Source: Corynebacterium pollutisoli (GTDB taxonomy: Bacteria > Actinomycetota > Actinomycetes > Mycobacteriales > Mycobacteriaceae). From it: 64,000 bases of DNA. The DNA is taken from contig NZ_FXAR01000010.1 of assembly GCF_900177745.1 (NCBI RefSeq), positions 1 to 64,000 of the forward strand, read 5' to 3'. This document shows, in pieces, positions 8,245-16,000 of this stretch. Numbering within the stretch: position 1 is the first letter of the stretch; each line of letters opens with the position of its first letter. Below the pieces are notes generated by a model that saw nothing but the letters and a program-made list of their open reading frames with translations, was not told where the DNA came from and did not search any database. Made by a program: the position numbers and the translations under genes.

Positions 8245-9517
8245 TCGGGTCCGTCACGGGGATGAGCAGGAGGGCGCCGACCGCCAGCACCAGGCCGATG
8301 CCGAGGATGCCGAAGCGGTCGGCACCCCCCACCGTGACGAAGAGGCCGAAGAACACCGGCGACAGCCAGGAGACGGCGCGGCCGGTGGTCACGTAGAGGC
8401 CGAAGAGCTGCCCCTCCGTGCCCTCGGGGGCGACGCGGGAGAGGAAGGAGCGGGCGGCGGACTGGGCGGGGCCGACGAACAGGCAGAGCACCAGGCCGAA
8501 GATCCAGAACATCTGCGGCCCCTCGACGAAGTAGAGGACGCCGGCGGAGGCGATCATCAGGACCAGTGAGGCGATGATGATGGGCTTGGGCCCGAGGCGG
8601 TCGTCGAGAAGCCCGCCGATCATGGCGCCCGCGGCGGCGGCGACATTGGCGGCGACGCCGAAGATGAGGACGTCGCCGGCGCTGAGCCCGTAGACGGTGA
8701 CGGCGAGGATGGCGCCGAAGGTGAACACGCCGGCCAGGCCGTCACGGAAGACGGCGGAGGAGACGAGGAAGTAGACGGCGTTGCGGTCGCGGTGCCACAA
8801 CTCGCGGATGGTGCCGATGAGGCGTCGGTAAGCGTCGATGACGCCCTCGGTCTCGGCGGCGCCGCTGGGGCGGATCTCGGGGACGCGGAAGAGCACCGGC
8901 AGGGCGAAGACACCGAACCACACGGCCGCGAAGACGGCCACGAGGCGGATGTTGAGGCCGCCCTCGGTGGGCAGGCCGAAGATGCCGCCGTCGCCGGCGA
9001 CGAAACCGAAGTAGCAGATGAGCAGCAGGATGATGCCGCCCGCGTACCCCATGCCCCACCCGTAGCCGGAGACGCGGCCGACGTTGTCCTCCGTGGAGAT
9101 CTGGTTGAGCTGCGCGTAGTAGTTGACCTCCGCGAACTCGAAGAGGACGGACGCGACGGCCATGATGACGGCGCCGATCCAGAAGTAGACGGGGGCGTCG
9201 TTACGCACCACGAACAGGGCGAACATGAGCCCCACCGTGATGAACGTCCACACCGCCAGCGAGCGGCGGCGCGTGCCCCGCAGATCCGAGCGCTGCCCGA
9301 TGATCGGCGCCACCACCGCGATGAGGACACCCGCCACCGCCATCACCCAGCCGTAGAGCGTCGCCGGCGTGTACGCCGTGTCCAGCGTCGCCCCCACCGA
9401 ATCCGTGAGGTAGACGGAGAAGATGAACGTCACCAGGACGGCGTTGAAGGCCGCCGACCCCCAGTCCCACAGGGCCCAGGAGGTGACGGTGACCCGGTCC
9501 GTGCGCATCGTGCTCAT
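8225..9517 (-). CDS. MFS transporter, UMF1/Atg22-like
   Basis: A 430-aa membrane protein with about 12 hydrophobic segments. The N-terminus VTSWALWDWGSAAFNAVLVT and GQRSDLRGTRRR in the loop after helix 2 fit the UMF1/Atg22-like branch of the major facilitator superfamily. The central cytoplasmic loop (RVPEIRPSGAAETEGVIDAY) separates the two halves. Substrate is unknown. The ATG at 9517 lies 6 nt after TAGACT, so it is probably leaderless. It is 9 bp downstream of the TetR gene stop, on the same strand, but has its own promoter signal. Confidence 0.85.
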   Translation of the reverse strand: MSTMRTDRVTVTSWALWDWGSAAFNAVLVTFIFSVYLTDSVGATLDTAYTPATLYGWVMAVAGVLIAVVAPIIGQRSDLRGTRRRSLAVWTFITVGLMFALFVVRNDAPVYFWIGAVIMAVASVLFEFAEVNYYAQLNQISTEDNVGRVSGYGWGMGYAGGIILLLICYFGFVAGDGGIFGLPTEGGLNIRLVAVFAAVWFGVFALPVLFRVPEIRPSGAAETEGVIDAYRRLIGTIRELWHRDRNAVYFLVSSAVFRDGLAGVFTFGAILAVTVYGLSAGDVLIFGVAANVAAAAGAMIGGLLDDRLGPKPIIIASLVLMIASAGVLYFVEGPQMFWIFGLVLCLFVGPAQSAARSFLSRVAPEGTEGQLFGLYVTTGRAVSWLSPVFFGLFVTVGGADRFGILGIGLVLAVGALLLIPVTDPTTRRVR

Positions 9518-9526
9518 GTCGGGAGT

Positions 9527-10042
9527 CTAAGACGGAATCCGCTCTAGCGCAGCGGCAATGAGCCTCTCCCTCGCGCGCGCGTCGAGGGGGGCGTGGTGGA
9601 CGTGGTCGTGCGCCCACAGGCCGTAGGCGATGAGCTGCACCAGGTAGGCGTCGGTGGAGTCGGGTTCCGGCATCCACCGCTTATCGACGCCCGCCCACGC
9701 CTCCCGGAACTCCGGATGGTGGCGGGAGTCGAGGATCATGAGCAGTTCCGGCAGGTCCGCGGTGCGGCCCATGGAGGTGACGACGGCCCGCAGTCGCCCG
9801 GTGGGGGTCAGCTCGGCGGCGGGTGCCCCGGCGATGTCCTCCAGCTCGCGTTCCCACAGGGTGGCGAGGTGGGTGTGCACGCCGAGGAGGAGGTCGTGGC
9901 GGGAGGGGAAGTGGTAGATGATGCCGGACTTGGACAGGCCGGCGGCGTCGGCGAGGGTCTCGAAGCTCAGCCCCTCGATGCCGTCCGCGGCGATGACGCG
10001 GACGGCGGCGGCGAGGATGAGGTCGCGTTTACTGGGTCGCAC
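9527..10042 (-). CDS. TetR-family transcriptional regulator
   Basis: A 171-aa repressor-type protein. The N-terminal helix-turn-helix is typical TetR: RDLILAAAVRVIAADGIEGL, then TLADAAGLSKSGIIYHFPSR. The C-terminal ligand domain is short. The GTG start at 10042 has a GAGGAG site 6 nt upstream and overlaps the end of the DHA2 transporter gene by 14 bp, so the two are translated together. The likely target is the palindrome at 11468-11497 between its own operon and pqo; this is inferred from position. Loss of the regulator would then raise expression of the drug exporter. Confidence 0.87.
   Translation of the reverse strand: MRPSKRDLILAAAVRVIAADGIEGLSFETLADAAGLSKSGIIYHFPSRHDLLLGVHTHLATLWERELEDIAGAPAAELTPTGRLRAVVTSMGRTADLPELLMILDSRHHPEFREAWAGVDKRWMPEPDSTDAYLVQLIAYGLWAHDHVHHAPLDARARERLIAAALERIPS
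9679..9689 (+). repeat. Copy 2 of dispersed 11-mer GCTTATCGACG
   Basis: Exact copy inside the TetR gene, where the opposite strand encodes Val-Asp-Lys. Confidence 0.6.
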
Positions 10043-11462
10043 CGGGGCTCCTCGGGTTGCCGCGGAAGCACCACGCGCTGAGGAGCGCGAAGGCGGCCGC
10101 GATGACGGCGATGACGAGCAGGATGGTCAGGTAGGCGGTGTCGTAGGCGGCGCCGTCGAGCTCCGTGCCGGGGCGGGCGCGCAGGGCGTAGAGCACCGGC
10201 AGCAGGGAACCCAGGACGGACACTGCCAGCAGGGTGCCGAACTCGTAGGAGACGGACTCCACACCCGCGGCCATGCCGGCACGGCGCACGGGGGCGGAGC
10301 CGATGATCGCCGTCGACGACACCGACATGATCGACCCGGCGCCCGCGCCGACCAGCGCCAGCCCCACCACGAACAGCGGCAGCACATGGTCGTTCCCCGC
10401 CCACGTGGCCAGGCCCACGCCCGCCGCCACCACCGCGAACCCGCCCGCGATGAGCGGGATGAACCCCACCCGGTGCAGCACCGCCCCACCCAGCAGGGAG
10501 AAGGGGAACGCGGCCAGGGTCACCGCGATGACCAGCAGGCCGGCCTCCAGCGGGGAGTAGCCGAGCACCAGCTGGAAACGCTGGGTGGTCATGAGTTCCA
10601 GGCCGGAGACGGCGAACATCGCACCGGCCGCCGCGAGGACGCCGCCGGTGAAGATGCGGGACCGGAAGACGTCGAAGGTGAGGAGGGGGTCGTCGAGACG
10701 CTGCTGGCGGCGGGTGAACAGAATGGCCCCCACCACCGTCAGTACGACGGCCGCGAGCAGCAGCCACCACGTGCGCGCCGGGTTCGCCAGCTCCTTGATC
10801 GCGGAGACCAGCGACGCCAGCGTGACCAGCGCGTAGAGGGAGCTCGGGGCGTCCCAGTGCTTGGTCGGGTTGGGCATGTTCGGTGGAGCGACGGCGATGG
10901 TGAGGATGATCGCCGCGACCACCACCGGCACGTTGATGAGGAACACGGACCCCCACCAGAAGAACTCCAGCAGCACACCGCCCACGACCGGGCCGAGGGC
11001 CGCGCCGACGACGGCGACCGACGCCCACACGCCGATGGCGGTGTTGCGTTCCCGTTCGTCGGAGAAGGTGATGCGGATGAGCGCCAGGGTGGCGGGCATC
11101 ATCGTCGCGGCGCCGAGGCCGAGGAGGCCGCGGGCCGCCACGAGGAACCACGCGCCGGGGGCGAAGGCGGCGGCGAGGGAGGCCACGCCGAAGATGGCCA
11201 GGCCGATGAGGAACATGAGGCGGTGGCCGATGCGGTCGCCGAGGGTGCCGGTGCCCAGCATGAGGCCGGAGATGACCAGGGCGTAGGCGTTGATGATCCA
11301 CAGCGCCTGGGTCTCCGAGGCGCCGAGCTGTGAGCGGAGTTCGGGCAGGGCGGTGTAGAGGATCGAGTTGTCGAGCCCCACCATGAGCAGGCCCAGGGAG
11401 ATGACCAGCAGGAAGGTCCACCGTTGGGCGGGGGTGGAGTCGACGTTGTCCAGGTGTTTCAC
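10029..11462 (-). CDS. MFS drug exporter, DHA2 (14-TMS) family
   Basis: A 477-aa transporter with about 14 hydrophobic segments. DHA2 signatures are visible: MVGLDNSILYTALPELRSQL in helix 1, GTLGDRIGHR in loop 2-3, and RGLLGLGAATMMPATLALI for motif C/B. Such proteins export drugs or cationic compounds by proton antiport. The GTG start at 11462 follows a TACAGT -10 box by 8 nt; the open frame upstream crosses the operator and is not used. It is the first gene of a two-gene operon with the TetR regulator and is divergent from pqo. Confidence 0.87.
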   Translation of the reverse strand: MKHLDNVDSTPAQRWTFLLVISLGLLMVGLDNSILYTALPELRSQLGASETQALWIINAYALVISGLMLGTGTLGDRIGHRLMFLIGLAIFGVASLAAAFAPGAWFLVAARGLLGLGAATMMPATLALIRITFSDERERNTAIGVWASVAVVGAALGPVVGGVLLEFFWWGSVFLINVPVVVAAIILTIAVAPPNMPNPTKHWDAPSSLYALVTLASLVSAIKELANPARTWWLLLAAVVLTVVGAILFTRRQQRLDDPLLTFDVFRSRIFTGGVLAAAGAMFAVSGLELMTTQRFQLVLGYSPLEAGLLVIAVTLAAFPFSLLGGAVLHRVGFIPLIAGGFAVVAAGVGLATWAGNDHVLPLFVVGLALVGAGAGSIMSVSSTAIIGSAPVRRAGMAAGVESVSYEFGTLLAVSVLGSLLPVLYALRARPGTELDGAAYDTAYLTILLVIAVIAAAFALLSAWCFRGNPRSPGATQ

Positions 11463-11467
11463 GTCGC

Positions 11468-11497
11468 GTAACTGTACCGACCGTTCGTTACAGTTAC
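11468..11497. promoter_or_regulatory. Inverted-repeat operator between DHA2 exporter and pqo
   Basis: Perfect 9-bp arms GTAACTGTA (11468-11476) and TACAGTTAC (11489-11497) separated by 12 bp. The left arm contains the exporter's -10 box (TACAGT on the minus strand), so a bound protein would block that promoter. The obvious candidate is the TetR protein of the same operon. The pqo -10 (TACGCT at 11521-11526) lies about 25 bp downstream and could also be affected. Confidence 0.6.
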
Positions 11498-11533
11498 AGC
11501 TTGGGGCATGAATCCGCGCGTACGCTCGGGGAC

Positions 11534-13279
11534 ATGGCACGTAACTTCGCTCAGCAGCTCGTCGACACCCTGGAGTCCCGGGGCGTCGAACGCATCTACG
11601 GCGTCGTCGGGGACAGCCTCAACCCCATCGTCGACGCGATCCACTCCTCCTCCATCGAGTGGATCCATGTCCGCAACGAGGAGGCCGCCGCCTTCGCCGC
11701 CGGTGCCGAATCGCTGCTCACCGGCCGCCTCGCCGTGTGCGCCGGCTCCTGCGGCCCCGGCAACCTCCACCTCCTGCAGGGCCTGTACGACGCCCACCGC
11801 AACGGCGCGCAGGTCCTCGCCCTGGCCTCCCACATCCCCAGCACGCAGATCGGCTCGAACTTCTTCCAGGAGACCCACCCCGAGGTGCTGTTCTCCGAGT
11901 GCTCCGGCTACTGCGAGATGGTCAACTCCGCCGACCACGGGGCGCGCATCCTCCACCACGCCATCCAGTCGACGACGGCCGGGGAGGGGGTGTCGGTGCT
12001 GGTGATCCCGGGCGACGTCGCGAAGCAGGACGCCGGGGACGGCATGTTCCTCGACTCGACCATCGCGACGGGCCGCCCCGTGCTCTACCCGGATGCCCGC
12101 GAGGCCGCCGAGCTCGTCGCGGCGATCAACGCCGCCGAGAAGGTCACCCTCTTCTGCGGCGAGGGTGTCAGGGACGCCCGTGAGCAGGTCCTCGCCCTGG
12201 CGGAGAAGATCAAGGCCCCCGTCGGCCACGCCTTCGGCGGCAAGATGCACATCCAGTACGACAACCCCTTCGACGTCGGCATGTCCGGCCTCCTAGGCTA
12301 TGGCGCCTGCCACGACGCCCTGCACGAGGCCGACCTGCTCATCCTCCTCGGCACCGACTTCCCGTACACCGAGTTCCTGCCCACCGCCAACGTCGCGCAG
12401 GTCGACATCAGGGCGGCGAACATCGGCAAGCGCACGACGGTGAAACACCCGGTCGTCGGCGACGTCGGCGCGACGATCGACAACATCCTCCCGCACCTCA
12501 CGGAGAAGACCGACCGCTCCTTCCTCGACGCGATGCTCACCAAGCACGCCGACACCCTGGAGAAGGTCGTCGACGCGTACACGAAGGACGTCGACAAGCA
12601 TGTCCCCATCCACCCGGAGTTCCTCGCCCACGTCCTCGACGAGCTTGCCGACGACGACGCCGTCTTCACCGTCGACACCGGCATGTGCAACGTCTGGGCC
12701 GCCCGCTACCTCACCCCCAACGGCCGCCGCGCCGAGATCGGCTCCTTCCGCCACGGCACCATGGCCAACGCCCTGCCGCACGCCATCGGCGCCCAGTTCG
12801 TCGACCGCGACCGCCAGGTCATCAGCCTCAACGGCGACGGCGGCCTGGGCATGCTCCTCGGCGAGCTGCTCACCGTGAAACTCCACGACCTGCCGCTGAA
12901 GATGGTGGTGTTCAACAACTCCTCCCTCGGCATGGTTAAGCTGGAGATGCTCGTCGAGGGCATGCGCCAGCACGGCACCGACCACGAGGAGGTCGACTTC
13001 GCGGCCATCGCGGCCGCCGCCGGCATCCACTCCGTGCTCATCGACGACCCCGCCACCCTCCGCGAGCAGCTCGCCGCGGCCCTGGCCCACCCGGGGCCCG
13101 TGCTCATCGACGTCCGCACCGACCCCGACGCCCTGTCCATCCCGCCGTCCATCACCTGGGAGATGCTCATCGGCTTCTCTCGCGCGGCGACCCGCTCCGT
13201 CTTCGGCGGCGGCGTCGGTGACATGGTGCACCTGGCGCGCGCCAACCTGCGCAACATCGGGGCCGCCGGCGCGGTGTAG
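11534..13279 (+). CDS. pqo: Pyruvate:quinone oxidoreductase
   Basis: Oxidises pyruvate to acetate and CO2, passing electrons to menaquinone; a peripheral membrane flavoprotein using ThDP and FAD. The 581-aa protein shows the ThDP-enzyme order. The N-terminal PYR domain has the catalytic Glu in HVRNEEAAAFAAGAE, a middle FAD-type domain follows, and the C-terminal PP domain has the ThDP motif GDGGLGMLLGE...FNNSS. The far C-terminus (ARANLRNIGAAG) corresponds to the membrane/lipid-binding tail. The ATG at 11534 lies 7 nt after TACGCT and matches the C. glutamicum start (MAHSYAEQL there, MARNFAQQL here). Divergent from a drug exporter operon. Confidence 0.95.
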   Translation: MARNFAQQLVDTLESRGVERIYGVVGDSLNPIVDAIHSSSIEWIHVRNEEAAAFAAGAESLLTGRLAVCAGSCGPGNLHLLQGLYDAHRNGAQVLALASHIPSTQIGSNFFQETHPEVLFSECSGYCEMVNSADHGARILHHAIQSTTAGEGVSVLVIPGDVAKQDAGDGMFLDSTIATGRPVLYPDAREAAELVAAINAAEKVTLFCGEGVRDAREQVLALAEKIKAPVGHAFGGKMHIQYDNPFDVGMSGLLGYGACHDALHEADLLILLGTDFPYTEFLPTANVAQVDIRAANIGKRTTVKHPVVGDVGATIDNILPHLTEKTDRSFLDAMLTKHADTLEKVVDAYTKDVDKHVPIHPEFLAHVLDELADDDAVFTVDTGMCNVWAARYLTPNGRRAEIGSFRHGTMANALPHAIGAQFVDRDRQVISLNGDGGLGMLLGELLTVKLHDLPLKMVVFNNSSLGMVKLEMLVEGMRQHGTDHEEVDFAAIAAAAGIHSVLIDDPATLREQLAAALAHPGPVLIDVRTDPDALSIPPSITWEMLIGFSRAATRSVFGGGVGDMVHLARANLRNIGAAGAV

Positions 13280-13302
13280 GCCGCCGTCCCCCCTCCCTCA
13301 GG

Positions 13303-13379
13303 GTTCCCACGTGGATTTCCGGGGGTCCGGGCGTTGTCCCTGGTCGCAGAAAAGGGCCCGCCCATATATGCGTGGGAAC
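13303..13379. repeat. 77-bp element with 9-bp terminal inverted repeats, copy A
   Basis: Bounded by GTTCCCACG (13303-13311) and CGTGGGAAC (13371-13379). A second 77-bp element with the same termini lies at 58349-58425. In opposite orientation they share the sub-terminal blocks GGGCGGGCCC and GAAATCC, while the central GCGTTGTCCC runs in the same direction in both. It sits between the pqo stop and the next gene's promoter, which starts about 20 bp beyond the right end. No protein is encoded. Confidence 0.75.
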
Positions 13380-13410
13380 GTGGAGGGGGAGGGCGGACTA
13401 CCCTGGCACC

Positions 13411-14412
13411 ATGACCCCGACCGTCCGGATCGACCTCGCCCGCCTCGACACCAACATCGCCGCGCAGCCCGGGCCCCTGCGCCCGCACGTGAAGACGCAC
13501 AAGATCCCCGAGATCGCCCGTCGTCAGATCGCCGCCGGGGCGCACGGACTCACGGTCGCCACGGTGGGGGAGGCCGAGGTCTTCGCCGAGGTCAGCGACG
13601 ACATCTTCATCGCCTACCCCGTCTGGGCCGACAAGCGGCTGCGCGCCCTGGCCGAACGGGTCCGGTTGTCCGTGGGCTGCGACTCACTGGAAGCGGCCGA
13701 GCGGCTGGTCGGGATCCCCGCCGGTGTGCTCATCGAGCTGGACTCCGGCCACCACCGCTCGGGCGTGCCGGTCACCGCGCTGGAGGCCCTGGCGCGCGGG
13801 GTGTTCGATCTCGGCCTCGACCTGCGGGGCGCGTTCACCTTCCCCGGCCACTCCTACGCCCCGGGCGCCCAGGCGCAGGCGGCGCGGGACGAGGACCAGG
13901 CGCTCCGCGCCGCCGGGGACATCCTCCGCGCCCGCGGGGTGGCGGACCCGGTGCTGTCCGGCGGATCGACCCCCTCGGCCCGGTACTCGCGGGTGGCCAC
14001 GGAGCGCCGCCCCGGGGTCTACGTCTTCAATGACGCCCAGCAGCTTGAGCTGGGCACCTGCGACTGGTCTGGCATCGCCCTGACGGTCGCGGCCCGGGTG
14101 GTCTCCCGCCGGGAGGACCGGCACCAGATCATCGTCGACGCCGGCTCCAAGATCCTCGGGTCCGACCGTCCCGCCTGGGCCACCGGGTTCGGGCGGATCA
14201 GGGGCGCCTCCGACGCCCGCATCACCGCCCTGTCCGAACATCACGGCACCGTGGCCTGGCCGGCGGGGGAGCGGCTGCCGGCGATCGGGGAGGAGCTGGC
14301 CGTGGTGCCCAACCACGTGTGCCTGGTGCTCAACCTCGTCGATGAGGTGGAGGTGGTCTCCGGCGGCCGCGTGGTCGACCGGTGGCAGGTGGCGGCACGC
14401 GGGATGAACTGA
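13411..14412 (+). CDS. PLP-dependent D-threonine aldolase/D-serine dehydratase-like protein
   Basis: A 333-aa fold-type III (alanine-racemase-like) PLP enzyme of the metal-activated D-serine dehydratase/D-threonine aldolase group. The N-terminus gives TPTVRIDLARLDTNIA, and LRPHVKTHKIPEIARRQ carries the presumed Schiff-base Lys. Later segments are ELDSGHHRSGVP, FPGHSYAP, VLSGGSTPS and the C-terminal metal region VPNHVCLVLNLVDEV, with the His and Cys pair typical of the family. The ATG at 13411 follows TACCCT by 6 nt (leaderless). The loop between the N-terminal strand and the catalytic Lys is about ten residues shorter than I expect. Which D-amino acid it acts on cannot be read from sequence. 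Confidence 0.8.
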   Translation: MTPTVRIDLARLDTNIAAQPGPLRPHVKTHKIPEIARRQIAAGAHGLTVATVGEAEVFAEVSDDIFIAYPVWADKRLRALAERVRLSVGCDSLEAAERLVGIPAGVLIELDSGHHRSGVPVTALEALARGVFDLGLDLRGAFTFPGHSYAPGAQAQAARDEDQALRAAGDILRARGVADPVLSGGSTPSARYSRVATERRPGVYVFNDAQQLELGTCDWSGIALTVAARVVSRREDRHQIIVDAGSKILGSDRPAWATGFGRIRGASDARITALSEHHGTVAWPAGERLPAIGEELAVVPNHVCLVLNLVDEVEVVSGGRVVDRWQVAARGMN

Positions 14413-14422
14413 CGTGCACCCC

Positions 14423-14453
14423 TTGCGCTTGACGCCGCGTCAACCGGCACACT
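14423..14453 (+). promoter_or_regulatory. MerR-type promoter with 19-bp spacer and perfect palindrome
   Basis: A -35 candidate TTGCGC (14423-14428) and a -10 candidate CACACT (14448-14453) are 19 bp apart. The spacer contains the perfect palindrome TTGACGCCGCGTCAA (14429-14443). Over-long spacers with a central dyad are the hallmark of MerR-activated promoters, and the GTG of the MerR gene follows 7 nt after the -10, so this is probably an autoregulated leaderless promoter. Confidence 0.65.
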
Positions 14454-14460
14454 GGGAACC

Positions 14461-15222
14461 GTGACCGAGTACACCATCGGCGAGGCCGCCGACATCCTCC
14501 GCGTGACCACCCGCACCCTGCGGCACTGGGACCACATCGGGCTGCTCAGCCCGGGGTGGCGCACGTACGCGGACCACCGTCTCTACACGGACGAGGACAT
14601 GGACACCGCTCTGCAGATCCTCGTCTACCGGGAGGCGGGGGTGCCGCTGAAGGAGATCGCGGAGATCCTCGCGGAGCCGGCGACGGCGCGTCAGGCCCTC
14701 ACCCGGCAGCGCGATGTGCTCACCGAGCGGATCGGTCACCTGCACCGGATGGTCCGGGCAGTCGATGACCTGCTGAAGGAGCCACAACCCATGTCCATCG
14801 AGGACCGTATGAAGCTGTTCGGCGATCAGTGGAAGCCGGAGTACCAGGACGAGGCCGAGGAGCGGTGGGGTGACACCCCGGAGTGGGAGCAGTCCCGGGC
14901 CGCCCAGGCGAGGATGACGGACGCCGACTGGGTGGACGTCAAGAAGCAGCAGGACGAGTTCGTGTCCCTGTTGGCGGACGCCGCGGCGCGCGGTGTGGAA
15001 CCGGGCTCTGCGGAGGCGGAGGTGATCGTCGATAAGCATCGGGCGAGCATCGGCCAGTTCTACGACGTCTCCGCGGCGAAGCAGGTGCTGCTGGCACGGA
15101 TGTACGTCGAGGACGAGCGTTTCAACGCCACCTACCAGGGGCATGCCGCCTATCTGCTCACGCTCGTCGAGGCGCAGGCCGCGGCGGAGGGTGTGGACCT
15201 GGGGAACGTCGCCTGGGAGTGA
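14461..15222 (+). CDS. MerR-family regulator with TipAS-type ligand domain
   Basis: A 253-aa regulator. Residues 1-70 are a MerR helix-turn-helix (YTIGEAADILRVTTRTLRHW, then GLLSPGWRTYADHRLYTDED). A coiled-coil dimer helix follows (about 75-110). The C-terminal about 130 residues (MKLFGDQWKPEYQDEAEERW ... YVEDERFNATYQG) match the TipAS antibiotic-recognition domain, which in Streptomyces binds thiopeptides. The ligand here is unknown. It is probably self-regulated from the palindrome at 14429-14443. It stands alone between a PLP enzyme and phoR, so its target genes are not evident apart from itself. Confidence 0.87.
   Translation: MTEYTIGEAADILRVTTRTLRHWDHIGLLSPGWRTYADHRLYTDEDMDTALQILVYREAGVPLKEIAEILAEPATARQALTRQRDVLTERIGHLHRMVRAVDDLLKEPQPMSIEDRMKLFGDQWKPEYQDEAEERWGDTPEWEQSRAAQARMTDADWVDVKKQQDEFVSLLADAAARGVEPGSAEAEVIVDKHRASIGQFYDVSAAKQVLLARMYVEDERFNATYQGHAAYLLTLVEAQAAAEGVDLGNVAWE
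15027..15037 (-). repeat. Copy 3 of dispersed 11-mer GCTTATCGACG
   Basis: Exact copy on the minus strand inside the TipA-like gene, where the plus strand encodes Val-Asp-Lys. Confidence 0.6.
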
Positions 15223-15289
15223 CGGTCTCCAAGTAAGTTCCCAGAGATCGTTCAGCGGCGGGGTCGGGTCATGGGGGACAATGGACCGC

Positions 15290-16000
15290 ATGACAGACCC
15301 CTCCCAGACCCCGGTCAAGGTGCTCGTCGTCGATGACGAGCCCAATATCGTCGAGCTGCTCAACGTCAGCCTGAAGTTCCAGGGCTTTGACGTGCGTACC
15401 GCGGCCTCCGGAACTGAGGCGCTGCGGATCGCGCGCGAGTTCAACCCGGACGCGTACATCCTCGATGTGATGATGCCGGGCATGGACGGCTTCGAGCTGC
15501 TCACCAAGCTGCGCAGCGAGGGCCTCGACGGACCGGTGCTCTACCTCACGGCGAAGGACGCGGTGGAGAACCGCATCCACGGCCTGACGATCGGCGCCGA
15601 CGACTACGTGACCAAGCCCTTCTCCCTCGAGGAGGTGATCACCCGGCTGCGCGTCATCCTGCGCCGCGGGCACATCAAGGAGCAGGACACCTCGGATGCG
15701 GCGATCACGTACGCGGATCTCACGCTCAACGACGAGACGCACGAGGTGACCAAGGACGGCCGGATCGTCGAACTCTCGCCGACGGAGTTCAACCTGCTGC
15801 GCTACCTCATGCTCAACGCGGAGGTGGTGCTGAGCAAGTCGAAGATCCTCGACAACGTGTGGCACTACGACTTCGGCGGGGACGGCAATGTCGTCGAGTC
15901 GTACATCTCGTACCTGCGCCGCAAGATCGACACCGGCGATGTCCCGCTCATCCACACGGTCCGTGGCGTCGGTTACGTCCTCCGCACCCCGCGCCAGTGA
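15290..16000 (+). CDS. phoR: Response regulator PhoR (OmpR family)
   Basis: DNA-binding response regulator of 236 aa, in corynebacteria the activator of phosphate-starvation genes. The receiver domain (about 7-120) has the acidic pair in VVDDEPNIVE, the phospho-acceptor Asp59 in YILDVMMPG and the conserved Lys in GADDYVTKPFS. The C-terminal winged helix (about 135-232) contains LSPTEFNLLRYLMLNAEVVL and HTVRGVGYVLR. ATG at 15290 follows GACAAT by 7 nt; an in-frame ATG at 15281 is possible. The stop overlaps the phoS GTG (GTGA). Identification as PhoR rather than another OmpR regulator comes from its place beside pqo as in C. glutamicum. Confidence 0.88.
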   Translation: MTDPSQTPVKVLVVDDEPNIVELLNVSLKFQGFDVRTAASGTEALRIAREFNPDAYILDVMMPGMDGFELLTKLRSEGLDGPVLYLTAKDAVENRIHGLTIGADDYVTKPFSLEEVITRLRVILRRGHIKEQDTSDAAITYADLTLNDETHEVTKDGRIVELSPTEFNLLRYLMLNAEVVLSKSKILDNVWHYDFGGDGNVVESYISYLRRKIDTGDVPLIHTVRGVGYVLRTPRQ

